Below the pieces are notes generated by a model. The model ran no database searches and was not told the DNA's origin. It saw only the letters and a list, made by a program, of their open reading frames with translations. From Methylothermaceae bacterium (GTDB lineage Bacteria; Pseudomonadota; Gammaproteobacteria; Methylococcales; Methylothermaceae): a stretch of 64,000 bases of DNA. The DNA lies in NCBI GenBank assembly GCA_026981855.1, contig JALSIB010000016.1, positions 1 through 64,000 of the forward strand, written 5' to 3'. Made by a program: the position numbers and the translations under genes. Shown here piece by piece: positions 8,710 to 18,773 of the stretch (position 1 is its first letter; each line of letters opens with the position of its first letter).

Positions 8710-8794
8710 CGTATTCCCCCATTGAATTGACGCCTGTTGGATCATATATAGGTAACAGCCACCGATTTCAACCCCCGACACCAGGAGGTTCACC

Positions 8795-9580
8795 ATGACT
8801 TCAGTACGCTTTCCCGCCGTTGCCGGCATGTTTTACCCGGACGATCCCGTTGCACTCGATGAAATGGTGCGCACCTACCTCGAGTCCTCCACTGCGGAGG
8901 GGCCAGTCCCCAAAGCGATCATCGCCCCTCACGCCGGCTATGTCTATTCCGGTCCGGTGGCTGCCAGCGCCTATCGGCTGTTGATACCGGCGAAAGATGT
9001 GATCAAAAGAGTCATCCTTCTGGGGCCGGCCCACCGCGTCCCCTTCCGGGGAGTGGCGGCGCCCGGCATGGATTTCTTCATGACGCCCCTTGGCAGTGTC
9101 GCCGTGGACAAGAAGGCCATCGAAGCGATCGCCGATCTGCCGTGGGTGACGATTTCCGACACCCCGCATGAACCCGAACACAGTCTCGAGGTCCATTTGC
9201 CCTTCCTGCAGGAAGTCCTGGATGACTTCACGGTGGTTCCCATCGTGGTGGGAGACGCCACACCCGAAGAGGTGGCCGCCGTACTGGAAAGGCTCTGGAA
9301 TGGGCCTGAGACACTGATTGTCATCAGCTCGGATCTGAGTCATTATCACGATTACACCACCGCCAGGAAAATGGATACCGCAACCTCACAGGCAATCGAG
9401 TCCCTCGATCCGGAAGCCCTCACCTTCGAATCCGCCTGTGGCAGAATACCGGTGGCGGGGCTTCTGCTGGCGGCGAAAAAACACGGGCTCAAGGCCAAAA
9501 CGGTGGACTTGAGAAACTCCGGCGATACCGCCGGCCCCAAGGATCAAGTCGTAGGATATGGCGCCTATGCCTTCTATTGA
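8795..9580 (+). CDS. amrB: MEMO-family protein (AmmeMemoRadiSam system protein B)
   Basis: This 261-residue protein matches the MEMO family, related in fold to class III extradiol dioxygenases. Candidate metal-site residues are present: His46 in APHAGYVYSGP, His80 in GPAHRVPF, and a cysteine in the CGRIPV segment near residue 215. EHSLEVHLPF and SSDLSHY are further family blocks. The start is preceded by CCAGGAGG. Human MEMO1 is reported to bind metal, but the bacterial role is not settled. The gene overlaps the next one (AMMECR1) by 14-23 nt, so the pair is translationally linked. Confidence 0.9.
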   Translation: MTSVRFPAVAGMFYPDDPVALDEMVRTYLESSTAEGPVPKAIIAPHAGYVYSGPVAASAYRLLIPAKDVIKRVILLGPAHRVPFRGVAAPGMDFFMTPLGSVAVDKKAIEAIADLPWVTISDTPHEPEHSLEVHLPFLQEVLDDFTVVPIVVGDATPEEVAAVLERLWNGPETLIVISSDLSHYHDYTTARKMDTATSQAIESLDPEALTFESACGRIPVAGLLLAAKKHGLKAKTVDLRNSGDTAGPKDQVVGYGAYAFY

Positions 9581-10151
9581 AGAAAATAACGAAAACCGCC
9601 TGACGGAAGAGGAGCGCCGGTTACTGTTGCAACTGGCACGAGACTCCATCCGCCACGGCGTCCTTTATGGCAAACCGCTGGACGTGGACCTGAACAAGCT
9701 GCCCCCGTCCTTGAGACGAATCCGGGCGACCTTTGTGACCCTGGAGGAAATGGGCCAGCTCCGAGGCTGTATCGGATCGCTGGAGGCCCGCCGCCCCTTG
9801 GCGGAAGACGTGGCGCAAAATGCTTTTGCCGCGGCTTTCCGGGATCCGCGCTTCCCGCCTGTCACGGAACAGGAGGTGGACAAGCTGGAGATCCATATCT
9901 CCGTACTGACCCCAATGCAGGAAATTCACTTCGAATCCCGGCAGGATCTGCTGGATCAGATTCGCCCCGGCATCGACGGGTTGGTCCTGGAAGAAGGCCC
10001 CTATCGCGGCACGTTTCTTCCCGCAGTCTGGCAATCCTTGCCGGACAAGCGGGATTTTCTCCGTCATCTCAAAATGAAGGCAGGGTTACCGGCCGATTAT
10101 TGGTCCGACACCATCAGGGTATGGCGCTATACCACCGAAGTGATCGAGTAA
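9558..10151 (+). CDS. amrA: AMMECR1-domain protein (AmmeMemoRadiSam system protein A)
   Basis: This is a 197-residue AMMECR1-domain protein. The invariant LRGCIG motif is at residues 68-73, followed by the conserved RPLAEDVAQNAF and FRDPRFPPV blocks. The domain's biochemical function is unknown. Its start lies inside the 3' end of the MEMO gene; either the ATG at 9558 or that at 9567 is possible, and both overlap the MEMO stop at 9578-9580. It ends 7 bp from the convergent malQ stop. In many genomes the AMMECR1, MEMO and AmrS functions are linked, as here. Confidence 0.9.
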   Translation: MAPMPSIEENNENRLTEEERRLLLQLARDSIRHGVLYGKPLDVDLNKLPPSLRRIRATFVTLEEMGQLRGCIGSLEARRPLAEDVAQNAFAAAFRDPRFPPVTEQEVDKLEIHISVLTPMQEIHFESRQDLLDQIRPGIDGLVLEEGPYRGTFLPAVWQSLPDKRDFLRHLKMKAGLPADYWSDTIRVWRYTTEVIE

Positions 10152-10158
10152 CCCCCCC

Positions 10159-11643
10159 TCAGGCCCTGCCGTAAAGGTGGGCCCAATGTCTGAGCCGGTC
10201 GCTGTGGCCGGGCTGCAGCTGCTCCCAGTGGAAACGCCAATTCCAGTTGCCTTCGGTGGTTCCCGGGGTGTTCATTCTCGCCTCCTTGCCAAGACCCAGG
10301 ACATCCTGCATCGGAATCATCGCCAAAGCGGCCACTGAAGCAAAAGCGGTCTGCATCAGGGCCCAGGGCATGGAAACCTGGGGATGCCCCAAATAATCGT
10401 AGACATGATCCTTCCGCCCTTGACTCAGCGACTCGAACCAGCCCAATGTGGTGTCATTGTCGTGGGTGCCGGTATAGACCACGTTGTCGGCCGCATGATT
10501 GTGAGGCAGATAAGGGTTGCCCGCTCCCCCCTCGAAAGCGAATTGCAATACCAGCATTCCGGGAATCCCGAACTTCTTCCGCAGCGCCTCGACCTCCGGC
10601 GTGATGATGCCGAGATTCTCCGCAATCAGAGGCAACGCTCCGAAATGCTCGTAGATCGCCGTCATCAGCGCCTCGCCGGGCGCCACCACCCAGCGACCCT
10701 CTATGGCGGTGTCGGAATCCGCCGGGATCTCCCAATAGGCTTCGAAACCGCGAAAATGATCGATACGCACCCAATCGAAAAGCTCCAATTGCGTGTGCAT
10801 ACGCTCGATCCACCATTTGAACCCGTCCTGCTCCATGACCGGCCAATCATAATGAGGGTTACCCCAGCGTTGTCCGGTCACCGAGAAATAATCCGGAGGC
10901 ACGCCGGCCACCACCGTCGGCTGTCCGGAGTCGTCGAGCAGAAAATAATGGCGGTTGGCCCAAACGTCGGCACTGTCGTTGGCAACGAAGATCGGCATGT
11001 CGCCGAAAAGCAGAATGCCGTGATGATGGGCATGGCGGCGCAGCTCGTGCCACTGCTGGAAGAACACGAACTGTTCGAATTCGACCTGGCCGATGTATAC
11101 CTCCAGTTCCACCCGCATTTCCTCGAGCGCCGCGGATTCCCGGTCCCGGTAAGGGGCGGGCCATTCCCACCAGGGAAGGTTGCCGAAATGACGCTTCAGC
11201 GCCATGAACAAAGCGAAGTCTTCCAGCCAGTATGCATGCAAGTGGACGAATCGCCGGTGCTTCTCAAGCAACGCCGCCGGGTTCGTGCCGCGAAAGGCGG
11301 CATACGCATCCCCCAGGCAGCCCAGTTTGGCTTCCCTTTCCCGAAGGCCGGCGGCCGCCCGCTCGGGATCGAGCAGACCCTGCTCCACCAGCCACTGAAG
11401 ATCGATCAGCAGCGGATTCCCCGCATGGGCCGACAAGCACTGGTAAGGCGAGCCATCGGAATGGGTCGGCCCTACCGGCAGGGTTTGCCAGACCAGCAGG
11501 CCGCTATCGGCCAGGAACTCGATGAAGCGAAAGGCATCGCCCCCCAGCGTTCCGAGGAAACCCTCCCCGGGGAGCGATGTGATGTGCAAGAGAATGCCCG
11601 CGCGCCGCTTCTCCAGAACATTGTTTTCAATGTCGATCGTCAT
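10159..11643 (-). CDS. malQ: 4-alpha-glucanotransferase (amylomaltase)
   Basis: This 494-residue enzyme of glycoside hydrolase family 77 transfers alpha-1,4-glucan segments between maltodextrins. Family motifs include RIDHFRGFEAYWEIP with the nucleophilic Asp, IAENLG with the acid/base Glu, and THDNDT with the transition-state-stabilising Asp. Length fits the short bacterial/plant-type amylomaltases. The start codon shares one base with the glgC stop codon (TGATG), so translation is probably coupled. It would process short maltodextrins alongside glycogen synthesis and turnover. Confidence 0.95.
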   Translation of the reverse strand: MTIDIENNVLEKRRAGILLHITSLPGEGFLGTLGGDAFRFIEFLADSGLLVWQTLPVGPTHSDGSPYQCLSAHAGNPLLIDLQWLVEQGLLDPERAAAGLREREAKLGCLGDAYAAFRGTNPAALLEKHRRFVHLHAYWLEDFALFMALKRHFGNLPWWEWPAPYRDRESAALEEMRVELEVYIGQVEFEQFVFFQQWHELRRHAHHHGILLFGDMPIFVANDSADVWANRHYFLLDDSGQPTVVAGVPPDYFSVTGQRWGNPHYDWPVMEQDGFKWWIERMHTQLELFDWVRIDHFRGFEAYWEIPADSDTAIEGRWVVAPGEALMTAIYEHFGALPLIAENLGIITPEVEALRKKFGIPGMLVLQFAFEGGAGNPYLPHNHAADNVVYTGTHDNDTTLGWFESLSQGRKDHVYDYLGHPQVSMPWALMQTAFASVAALAMIPMQDVLGLGKEARMNTPGTTEGNWNWRFHWEQLQPGHSDRLRHWAHLYGRA

Positions 11644-12911
11644 CAGCGGGCGAAATGGATTTTCTGCCCGAGCATATCCGGCGTGACGGTGACGATTCCT
11701 CCGGGACTGACATCAAAACCCCGTTCCCTGTCCGCATCCAGATCGTAACCGATCTCCATGCCTTCTGGAATCCGGCAGCCACGATCGATGATGGCGCGGC
11801 GGATCTTGGCGTGCCGCCCCACGTTGACCTCCGGCAACACCACCGCGTGCTCCACCAGTGCCCAGGAATTGACCCTGACATCCGGTGACAGAATGGAGTG
11901 GCGCACGGTGGCGCCTGAAATGATGCAACCGCCACAGATCATGGAGTCGAAGGACTGACCGACCCGGTCGTGTTCGCGGTCCTCGAATACGAATTTGGCG
12001 GGGGGCGCCTGAACCTGATAGGTCCAGATGGGCCAGTCACGGTCATAAAGGTTCAGTTCCGGATTGACCCCGATCAGTTCCATGTTGGCCGACCAGTAGG
12101 AATCGATGGTACCCACATCACGCCAGTAACTCTGAACGCCGGTTTCGACGTTGAGGAAGGGATAGGCGAAGACCCGGTATTTCTTGATAGCCTGGGGAAT
12201 GATGTCCTTGCCGAAGTCGTGACTGGAATTCGGGTCGTCGGCATCTTTGATCAGCTGCTCGAACAGGAATTTCGCATTGAAAATATAAATTCCCATCGAT
12301 GCCAGCGCCATGTCGGGACGGCCGGGAATGCAGGGAGGATATTCGGGTTTCTCAACGAAGTCGACGATCCGGCTTTGCTCATCCACCTGCATCACCCCGA
12401 AAGCGGTGGCATCCTTGATCGGCACCTCGATACAGGCGATGGTGAGGTCGGCCTCGCTGTGGGCGTGATAGGCCAGCATTGCCCCATAGTCCATTTTGTA
12501 AACATGGTCGCCGGCCAGAATCAGAACGTGTTCGGGAGAGTAGGTTCGGAGGATGTCGAGATTCTGGTAGACGGCATCGGCCGTCCCCTGATACCAGGAT
12601 TCATGGAGACGCTGCTGGGCCGGCATGAGATCGATGAACTCGCCCAGCTCCCCGCGGAGAAATCCCCAGCCCTTCTGGATATGGCGTATCAGGGAATCGG
12701 CCTTGTATTGCGTCAGAACGCCGATTCTGCGGATCCCCGAATTGAGGCAGTTGGAGAGGGTGAAATCGATGATGCGGTATTTGCCACCGAAATGCACGGC
12801 GGGCTTGGCGCGCCACTCGGTCAGTTTCCTGAGACGGGACCCGCGCCCTCCGGCGAGTATGAGCGCCACCGATTGGCGGGTCAGACGACTGACTACACGG
12901 TTTGTTGACAT
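11643..12911 (-). CDS. glgC: glucose-1-phosphate adenylyltransferase
   Basis: This 422-residue enzyme makes ADP-glucose from ATP and glucose-1-phosphate, the committed step of bacterial glycogen synthesis. The N-terminal nucleotidyltransferase motif [11 protein letters not shown], followed by [12 protein letters not shown], is intact, and a C-terminal left-handed beta-helix region follows ([16 protein letters not shown]). I chose the ATG at 12911 because AGGGAGA lies just upstream; the frame is open to 12947. It forms an operon with malQ and is divergent from glgB-glgA. Confidence 0.95.
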   Translation of the reverse strand: MSTNRVVSRLTRQSVALILAGGRGSRLRKLTEWRAKPAVHFGGKYRIIDFTLSNCLNSGIRRIGVLTQYKADSLIRHIQKGWGFLRGELGEFIDLMPAQQRLHESWYQGTADAVYQNLDILRTYSPEHVLILAGDHVYKMDYGAMLAYHAHSEADLTIACIEVPIKDATAFGVMQVDEQSRIVDFVEKPEYPPCIPGRPDMALASMGIYIFNAKFLFEQLIKDADDPNSSHDFGKDIIPQAIKKYRVFAYPFLNVETGVQSYWRDVGTIDSYWSANMELIGVNPELNLYDRDWPIWTYQVQAPPAKFVFEDREHDRVGQSFDSMICGGCIISGATVRHSILSPDVRVNSWALVEHAVVLPEVNVGRHAKIRRAIIDRGCRIPEGMEIGYDLDADRERGFDVSPGGIVTVTPDMLGQKIHFAR

Positions 12912-15204
12912 GGAAGATCTCCCTAGCGTGGCAGAATTTGATACCATTGGATTCCAAAAGCTCCTCCATTATCAAAGAATCGATAAAGTGAACTCAAGTC
13001 TTTCTGCCCCTGATAATCTTCCGCCGGAAATAGACAGGATCGTCAAGGCGCGTCACCACGATCCCTTCTCGGTGCTGGGACGTCACCACGAAGACGGCGA
13101 CGACCTCGTCAGAGCATTCATCCCCGGCGCCCGGAAAGTCGCGATAGAAGACGGGCCGGTGCTGCAGCGGCTGGAAGGAACCGACCTCTTCCAGGGATCT
13201 GTCAAGGGCTTCAACCTCCCGCTCCATTATGCCCTGGTGTGGACCGATGCCGAGGGGAACGAACACCGCGTCATCGACCCCTATACCTTCGCCCCCCAAA
13301 TACCGGATTTCGACCTGTACCTGTTCGGTACCGGCAAACACTGGCATATCTATCGGGTGCTGGGAGCCCATTTGAAAACGGTCGATGGCATCGATGGAAC
13401 GTTGTTCTCCGTCTGGGCACCCAATGCCGAGCGGGTCAGCGTCGTTGGCGACTTCAACCGGTGGGACGGACGCTGCCACCCCATGCGCTGCCGTTATGAT
13501 GCCGGTGTCTGGGAGCTTTTCATTCCCGGGCTGGACGAAGGCACGATCTACAAATTCGAGATCCGCAACCGCCGCAGCGGGGATGTCTTCCTCAAGACCG
13601 ACCCTTACGGCCGGTTCTACGAATTGCGTCCCAAAAACGCCGCCATCGTCGTCAGGGACGACAGCTATTCCTGGCAGGATCGCGAGTGGATGGAAAAACG
13701 CAACGGCTGGGACTGGCAACACACCCCCATGTCCGTCTACGAAGTCCACCTGGGTTCCTGGCGCAGAGACGAGGACGGCGGCTTTCTGGGGTACCGGGAG
13801 ATGGCCAGGGAACTGGTCGGCTACGTCAAAGCGCAAGGGTTCACCCACATCGAGCTGCTTCCCATTACCGAGCACCCCCTGGATATGTCCTGGGGTTATC
13901 AGGCAACCGGTTATTTCGCCCCCACCAGCCGCTTCGGCACACCGGACGATTTCCGCTGGTTCGTCGATCATTGCCACCAAAACGGCATCGGCGTCATCCT
14001 CGACTGGGTTCCCGCCCATTTTCCGAAAGACGCCTGGGCCCTGGCCTGGTTCGATGGCGAACCCTTGTACGAACATGCCGACCCGAGGCGGGGGGAACAC
14101 CGAGACTGGGGCACCCTGATTTACGACTATGGCCGCAACGAGGTCAGAAACTTCCTCCTCGGCAGCGCGATGTACTGGCTCGAGGAATACCACCTCGACG
14201 GGCTCAGGGTCGATGCCGTCGCATCCATGCTGTACCTGGACTATTCCCGGGAGCCGGGCGACTGGGTTCCCAACAAATACGGTGGCAACGAGAACCTGGA
14301 GGCCATCGACTTCCTGCGCGAACTCAACAGCGTCACCCAAGAACAGCATCCAGGCACGGTCGTGATCGCCGAAGAATCGACCGCATGGCCCCAGGTCACC
14401 CGCCCGCCGTGGGTTGGCGGACTGGGGTTCGCCATGAAATGGAACATGGGCTGGATGCATGACACGCTGTTGTATTTCTCCAAGGATCCCGTGCACCGCA
14501 AATACCACCACGACCAGCTGACCTTCGGGTTGCTCTACGCCTTCACCGAAAATTTCGTGTTGCCTTTTTCCCACGACGAAGTCGTGCACGGCAAGGGCTC
14601 CATGCTGGGCAAGATGCCGGGAGACGAATGGCAACGCTTCGCCAATCTGCGCCTGCTTTACACCTACATGCTCACCTATCCGGGAAAGAAGCTCCTGTTC
14701 ATGGGGTGTGAATTCGCTCAGCCGGCGGAGTGGAACTATGACAGCGAACTGGAATGGGAGGTTGTGAAATACCCCCTGCACAAGGGTGTCCAGAGCCTGC
14801 TGGCGGATCTCAACCGCCTGTACCGGAAACATCCGGAATTGCACCAATACGATTTCGACTCCGGAGGGTTCGAATGGATAGATTGTCACGATTCGGCCCA
14901 ATCCACCTTGAGTTACATCAGGAAGAGTGATGACGATTTCCTCCTGGTGGTACTCAATTTCACCCCGGTACCCCGTCACGACTACCGGATCGGCGTACCC
15001 GAACCCGGAATTTATCAGGAGATTTTCAATTCCGATTCCACCTTCTATGGCGGCAGCAACGTCGGCAACGCCTGGGTGGAAGCGGAAAAAAAACCCTGGA
15101 TGGGCCGTCCCTACTCCATCAGCATCACTCTGCCTCCGATGGCGGGCATCGTACTGTGCCTCCAGCCCGGGGAAACAGAACAAGAACCAGAAGAAAAAGA
15201 CTGA
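12910..15204 (+). CDS. glgB: 1,4-alpha-glucan branching enzyme
   Basis: This enzyme introduces alpha-1,6 branches into glycogen. The catalytic GH13 core shows GLRVDAVAS (nucleophile Asp, about residue 434), IAEES (acid/base Glu, about 487) and [13 protein letters not shown]. An N-terminal CBM48 region ([15 protein letters not shown]) precedes it. The start is uncertain. The ATG at 12910 gives 764 residues but overlaps the divergent glgC start and lacks a ribosome-binding site. GTG at 12928 or 12988 (738 residues) would begin closer to the conserved [20 protein letters not shown] segment and leave room for promoters. Confidence 0.93.
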   Translation: MEDLPSVAEFDTIGFQKLLHYQRIDKVNSSLSAPDNLPPEIDRIVKARHHDPFSVLGRHHEDGDDLVRAFIPGARKVAIEDGPVLQRLEGTDLFQGSVKGFNLPLHYALVWTDAEGNEHRVIDPYTFAPQIPDFDLYLFGTGKHWHIYRVLGAHLKTVDGIDGTLFSVWAPNAERVSVVGDFNRWDGRCHPMRCRYDAGVWELFIPGLDEGTIYKFEIRNRRSGDVFLKTDPYGRFYELRPKNAAIVVRDDSYSWQDREWMEKRNGWDWQHTPMSVYEVHLGSWRRDEDGGFLGYREMARELVGYVKAQGFTHIELLPITEHPLDMSWGYQATGYFAPTSRFGTPDDFRWFVDHCHQNGIGVILDWVPAHFPKDAWALAWFDGEPLYEHADPRRGEHRDWGTLIYDYGRNEVRNFLLGSAMYWLEEYHLDGLRVDAVASMLYLDYSREPGDWVPNKYGGNENLEAIDFLRELNSVTQEQHPGTVVIAEESTAWPQVTRPPWVGGLGFAMKWNMGWMHDTLLYFSKDPVHRKYHHDQLTFGLLYAFTENFVLPFSHDEVVHGKGSMLGKMPGDEWQRFANLRLLYTYMLTYPGKKLLFMGCEFAQPAEWNYDSELEWEVVKYPLHKGVQSLLADLNRLYRKHPELHQYDFDSGGFEWIDCHDSAQSTLSYIRKSDDDFLLVVLNFTPVPRHDYRIGVPEPGIYQEIFNSDSTFYGGSNVGNAWVEAEKKPWMGRPYSISITLPPMAGIVLCLQPGETEQEPEEKD

Positions 15205-15216
15205 CCACCTTGTGAC

Positions 15217-16659
15217 GTGAAAATATTATTCATCACCAGTGAACTGTATCCGCTCGTGAAGACGGGGGGGCTGGCCGATGTCGCCGGCAGCCTGCCTCAG
15301 GCTTTACGCGACCTCGACCAGGATGTGCGGGTGCTGCTGCCCGCCTACGGCAAAATCAAGGAACACCTTCCCACCGCCGCGCCCATCGCGGAAATGCATC
15401 TTCTGGGGCAACCAACGAGACTGCTGGCGGCGAACGCTCCCGGCAGTGACATCCCATTGTGGCTGCTGGATGCCCCCAAATGGTTCGACCGGCCTGGAAA
15501 CCCTTACCTGCAACACGACGGTACGCCATGGCACGACAACGACGAACGGTTCGGCGCCCTGTGCTGGGCAGGTGTCCACCTTGCCCTGAATCAGGCCGGG
15601 CTGGACTGGCAACCTGATATCGTCCACTGCAACGACTGGCAAAGCGGGCTGGTACCGGCCCTGCTTTCGCTCAGAGACGAGCGGCCGGCGACGGTGTTCA
15701 CCATCCACAATCTCGCTTATCAAGGTGTCTTTCCAAAAAGTTCGCTTTCCAAACTGGAGCTCCCAGCGGATCTGTGGACGCCGGAAGGATTGGAATTCCA
15801 CGATCAGCTTTCTTTCATCAAGGGAGGGCTCGTCTTTTCCGACCGCATCAATACCGTCAGCCCCACCTATGCCCGGGAAATTCAAACACCCCGCTTTGGT
15901 TGTGGTCTGGAAGGCCTGCTCAGGCACCGAAGCGGTCGTTTGAGCGGTATTCTCAACGGGATCGACACCGACAAATGGAACCCTGAAAACGACCGGCTGA
16001 TTCCGCAGAATTACGACGCAAAATCCCTGGACAAAAAAAGCGTCAACAAACGAGCACTTCAGGAACGATTCGGTCTGCCCATCGAGGAAAAAATATTGAT
16101 GGCCTTCATCGGCCGCCTGGTTCCGCAGAAAGGGATCGACCTGATCCTCAAGGCATTGCCCACCCTGCTCGAGCATCCATTCCAAATGGTTTTCCTGGGG
16201 TCGGGATCCAGCGACTACGAACACAGTCTGGTCTACTGGTCACGCCGCCATCCCGATCAGGTGGCGGTCCATATCGGCTATGACGAGGCGTTATCCCACT
16301 TGGTGGAGGCGGGCGCCGACATGTTTCTGATGCCCTCCAAATTCGAGCCCTGCGGGCTCAACCAGATGTTCAGCCAACGCTACGGAACCGTCCCTATCGT
16401 CCATCGCACCGGAGGATTGGCCGATACCGTGGAAGACGCGATCCCCCCGCAATTGAAAAAAGCCACCGGAATCAGCTTCGACCTCACCGAAGCCGGTGCC
16501 CTCCTGGAAGCCCTCAAGCGGGCATGGTTGTTGTACGAGCGACCGGCCGCCTGGCGTCAGCTCCAGCGCTCAGCCATGGCGAAAGACTTCTCCTGGCACC
16601 GCAGCGCCCGGGAATACTGCAAGCTCTACCAGCAGGCCCTTGCGGATAATCATCCCTAA
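15217..16659 (+). CDS. glgA: glycogen synthase, ADP-glucose type
   Basis: This 480-residue GT5 glycosyltransferase elongates glycogen from ADP-glucose. KTGGLADV at residues 15-22 is the ADP-glucose-binding motif, and the C-terminal EPCGLNQMFSQRYG and RTGGLADTV segments complete the active site. It starts with GTG 12 nt after glgB; the Shine-Dalgarno sequence is weak, so coupling to glgB translation is plausible. Together with glgB, glgC and malQ it gives a near-complete glycogen pathway; no glycogen phosphorylase or debranching enzyme is in the window. Confidence 0.95.
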   Translation: MKILFITSELYPLVKTGGLADVAGSLPQALRDLDQDVRVLLPAYGKIKEHLPTAAPIAEMHLLGQPTRLLAANAPGSDIPLWLLDAPKWFDRPGNPYLQHDGTPWHDNDERFGALCWAGVHLALNQAGLDWQPDIVHCNDWQSGLVPALLSLRDERPATVFTIHNLAYQGVFPKSSLSKLELPADLWTPEGLEFHDQLSFIKGGLVFSDRINTVSPTYAREIQTPRFGCGLEGLLRHRSGRLSGILNGIDTDKWNPENDRLIPQNYDAKSLDKKSVNKRALQERFGLPIEEKILMAFIGRLVPQKGIDLILKALPTLLEHPFQMVFLGSGSSDYEHSLVYWSRRHPDQVAVHIGYDEALSHLVEAGADMFLMPSKFEPCGLNQMFSQRYGTVPIVHRTGGLADTVEDAIPPQLKKATGISFDLTEAGALLEALKRAWLLYERPAAWRQLQRSAMAKDFSWHRSAREYCKLYQQALADNHP

Positions 16660-16777
16660 AACTGCTACATTTAGGATGTTTGAATAACGGCCGCCATCCC
16701 CCTGGAAATATGGGCGGAGACGGGTTCCCGAGCCGGCATTCACCCCATCAACCACGCCACAGCACTGCAATTCCCCC

Positions 16778-18547
16778 ATGAGCGTCGATGTCTGGATGGC
16801 CCTGGTCACCACTTCCCTCTGCGTCATCCTGCTGGCGTGGGGACGGTGGGCACCGGAGCTGATCTTGCTGGGGGGCGTCACGGTACTTTTTCTCTCCGGC
16901 ACGATCGATGCTCACCAGGCCCTGGCCGGCCTCAGCAACCCCGCCATGGTCACGGTTGCGCTGATGTATGTCCTGGTGGCCGGCATAAGAGAAACCGGTG
17001 GCGTCGAAACCATCGTTCGCCATCTTCTGGGACGGCCCCGCTCGATCACCGGCGCCCTGTTTCGCACCATCACCCCTGTCTTCATTCTCAGTGCCTTCCT
17101 CAACAATACCCCGGTGGTCGCCACCTTCATCCCGGCGGTGGTCACCTGGTCGAGGAGATTCAAACTTCCCGCCTCCAGGTTGCTCCTGCCACTGAGTTAT
17201 GCCGCCATGTTGGGAGGCGCCTGTACCCTCATAGGCACCAGTACCAATCTGGTCGTCAACGGATTGCTGGCCCAGCGTCATCCGGAGCTTGCGCTGAATC
17301 TGTTCGATCTGGCCAAAGTGGGGATTCCCATTGGCCTGGCGGGGCTCGCTTATATGTTGATCTCCGCCCACTGGCTGCTGCCTTCCCGCAATACCAGCGC
17401 CGCGGCCTTCGCCAACCCCAAGGAATACACCATCGAAATGGAAGTCGACCCCCACGGCCCTCTGGTGGGAAAAACCATCGAGAATGCGGGGTTGCGTCAT
17501 CTGGGAGACGTCTATCTGGTGGAAATCGAGCGCAACGGCGACATTCTCGCCGCCGTGGGCCCGAAAGAAAGACTCAAGCGTGGCGACCGCCTGATTTTTG
17601 CCGGCAGCACCCATGCCGCCATCGACTTGCAGCAGATCAAGGGGCTTCGCCCTTCCACCCATCCCGGCTTCAATCTAATGAACCACCCCGATCGTTGTAT
17701 CGTCGAGGTGGTGGTGTCGCCGGAATGCGGACTGGTGGGGCAAACGATTCGGGACGGGCGTTTCAGAACCCAGTACGGCGCCGCGGTGCTGGCGGTGTGC
17801 CGCGATGGCCACAGAGTCGAAGGCAACCTGGGGAAGGTCCGGCTTAAACCGGCCGACACGCTTCTGTTGGAGACCCGCCCCAGTTTTCTGGACCAATTCG
17901 GCCAGGCGCGCGACTTCCTGCTGGTCAACGAAGTCGAAGGGCCCGCCCGCCCCGACCACAGCAAAAACGGCCTCGCATGGATGATCATGCTGGCCGTGGT
18001 CGGTTTGGCGGCCACGGGCATCCTCGACCTGCTCACGTCCGTCCTGGCCGGCGGCGCGGCCATGCTGCTGACAGGTTGCTGCACTTTCAGCAAAGCCAAG
18101 CGCAGCGTGGACGGTTCCGTGTTATTGACCATCGCCGCCTCCTTCGCCCTGGGCAAGGCACTGGAGGTTTCCGGGGCCGGCATGTTGCTGGCGCAAATGT
18201 TGCTCACCCTCGCCGACAGCCCGACAATCCTGCTGGCCCTGACCTACCTTCTGGTGACCTTGCTCACTTCCCTGATCACCAACAACGCTGCGGCGGTCCT
18301 GGTCTTTCCCATTCTGATGGCGGTGACCGATCAACTGCGGTTGAATCCGACCCCCTATGTGATCATTCTGATGTTGGCCGCCTCGAGCAGCTTCGCCACC
18401 CCCATCGGCTACCAGACCAATCTCATGGTGTATGGACCCGGTGGCTACCGTTTTCGCGATTACCTGATCTTCGGCGGCGGGCTGACCCTGCTGGTGGGTA
18501 TGATGGCGGTCTGGCTGGTTCCCCTGTTCTGGCCACTGCGATCGTGA
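16778..18547 (+). CDS. SLC13-type permease with two RCK_C domains
   Basis: This 589-residue membrane protein has two blocks of hydrophobic helices separated by a soluble insert. Conserved pore motifs of the SLC13/ion-transporter superfamily appear twice: NNTPVVATFIP with TSTNLVVNG in the first half, and ITNNAAAVLVFP with ATPIGYQTNLMVYGPGGY in the second. The insert holds two TrkA-C/RCK_C-like modules (about residues 216-277 and 306-366), which typically bind a small regulatory ligand. Substrates in this family include sulfate, dicarboxylates and other anions; none can be assigned here. The gene stands alone, 118 bp after glgA. Confidence 0.85.
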   Translation: MSVDVWMALVTTSLCVILLAWGRWAPELILLGGVTVLFLSGTIDAHQALAGLSNPAMVTVALMYVLVAGIRETGGVETIVRHLLGRPRSITGALFRTITPVFILSAFLNNTPVVATFIPAVVTWSRRFKLPASRLLLPLSYAAMLGGACTLIGTSTNLVVNGLLAQRHPELALNLFDLAKVGIPIGLAGLAYMLISAHWLLPSRNTSAAAFANPKEYTIEMEVDPHGPLVGKTIENAGLRHLGDVYLVEIERNGDILAAVGPKERLKRGDRLIFAGSTHAAIDLQQIKGLRPSTHPGFNLMNHPDRCIVEVVVSPECGLVGQTIRDGRFRTQYGAAVLAVCRDGHRVEGNLGKVRLKPADTLLLETRPSFLDQFGQARDFLLVNEVEGPARPDHSKNGLAWMIMLAVVGLAATGILDLLTSVLAGGAAMLLTGCCTFSKAKRSVDGSVLLTIAASFALGKALEVSGAGMLLAQMLLTLADSPTILLALTYLLVTLLTSLITNNAAAVLVFPILMAVTDQLRLNPTPYVIILMLAASSSFATPIGYQTNLMVYGPGGYRFRDYLIFGGGLTLLVGMMAVWLVPLFWPLRS

Positions 18548-18587
18548 ACATCAGGCGCATTTGAAATGCCCGTCCTTTTGGTCACGG

Positions 18588-18614
18588 GGGGAAATCGGTT
18601 CATACGATTTCCCC
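18588..18614. repeat. dispersed palindromic repeat, copy 2
   Basis: GGGGAAATCG (18588-18597) and CGATTTCCCC (18605-18614) form a perfect 10-bp stem around a 7-nt GTTCATA loop. The same sequence, with two loop changes and one stem change, occurs at 3669-3694. It sits 40 nt beyond the stop of the SLC13 gene. It may serve as a transcript-stabilising or terminating hairpin, but no T tract follows. Confidence 0.6.
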
Positions 18615-18699
18615 TCAACCCTTATCGGTATGCTTTTTCGGGCTCCGGCGAACCCCTCCCACAGAAGTGATAGGTGGTAAGCGATTTCCCTGGATATAC

Positions 18700-18728
18700 G
18701 TGACTGAAAGACCGCCAGGAATTAAAAT
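18700..18728 (+). promoter_or_regulatory. candidate gpmA promoter
   Basis: GTGACT (18700-18705) and TAAAAT (18723-18728) are separated by exactly 17 nt and match four and five of six sigma-70 consensus positions. The predicted start of transcription lies about 40 nt before the gpmA ATG. Confidence 0.45.
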
Positions 18729-18773
18729 TGATCTTTTTTCCGGGATATACACCCATTGAGGAGCTATCAATCC

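Noticed and set aside
12994-15183. A 729-codon open frame antisense to glgB
   Set aside because: It is an antisense shadow; glgB carries all catalytic motifs on the other strand.
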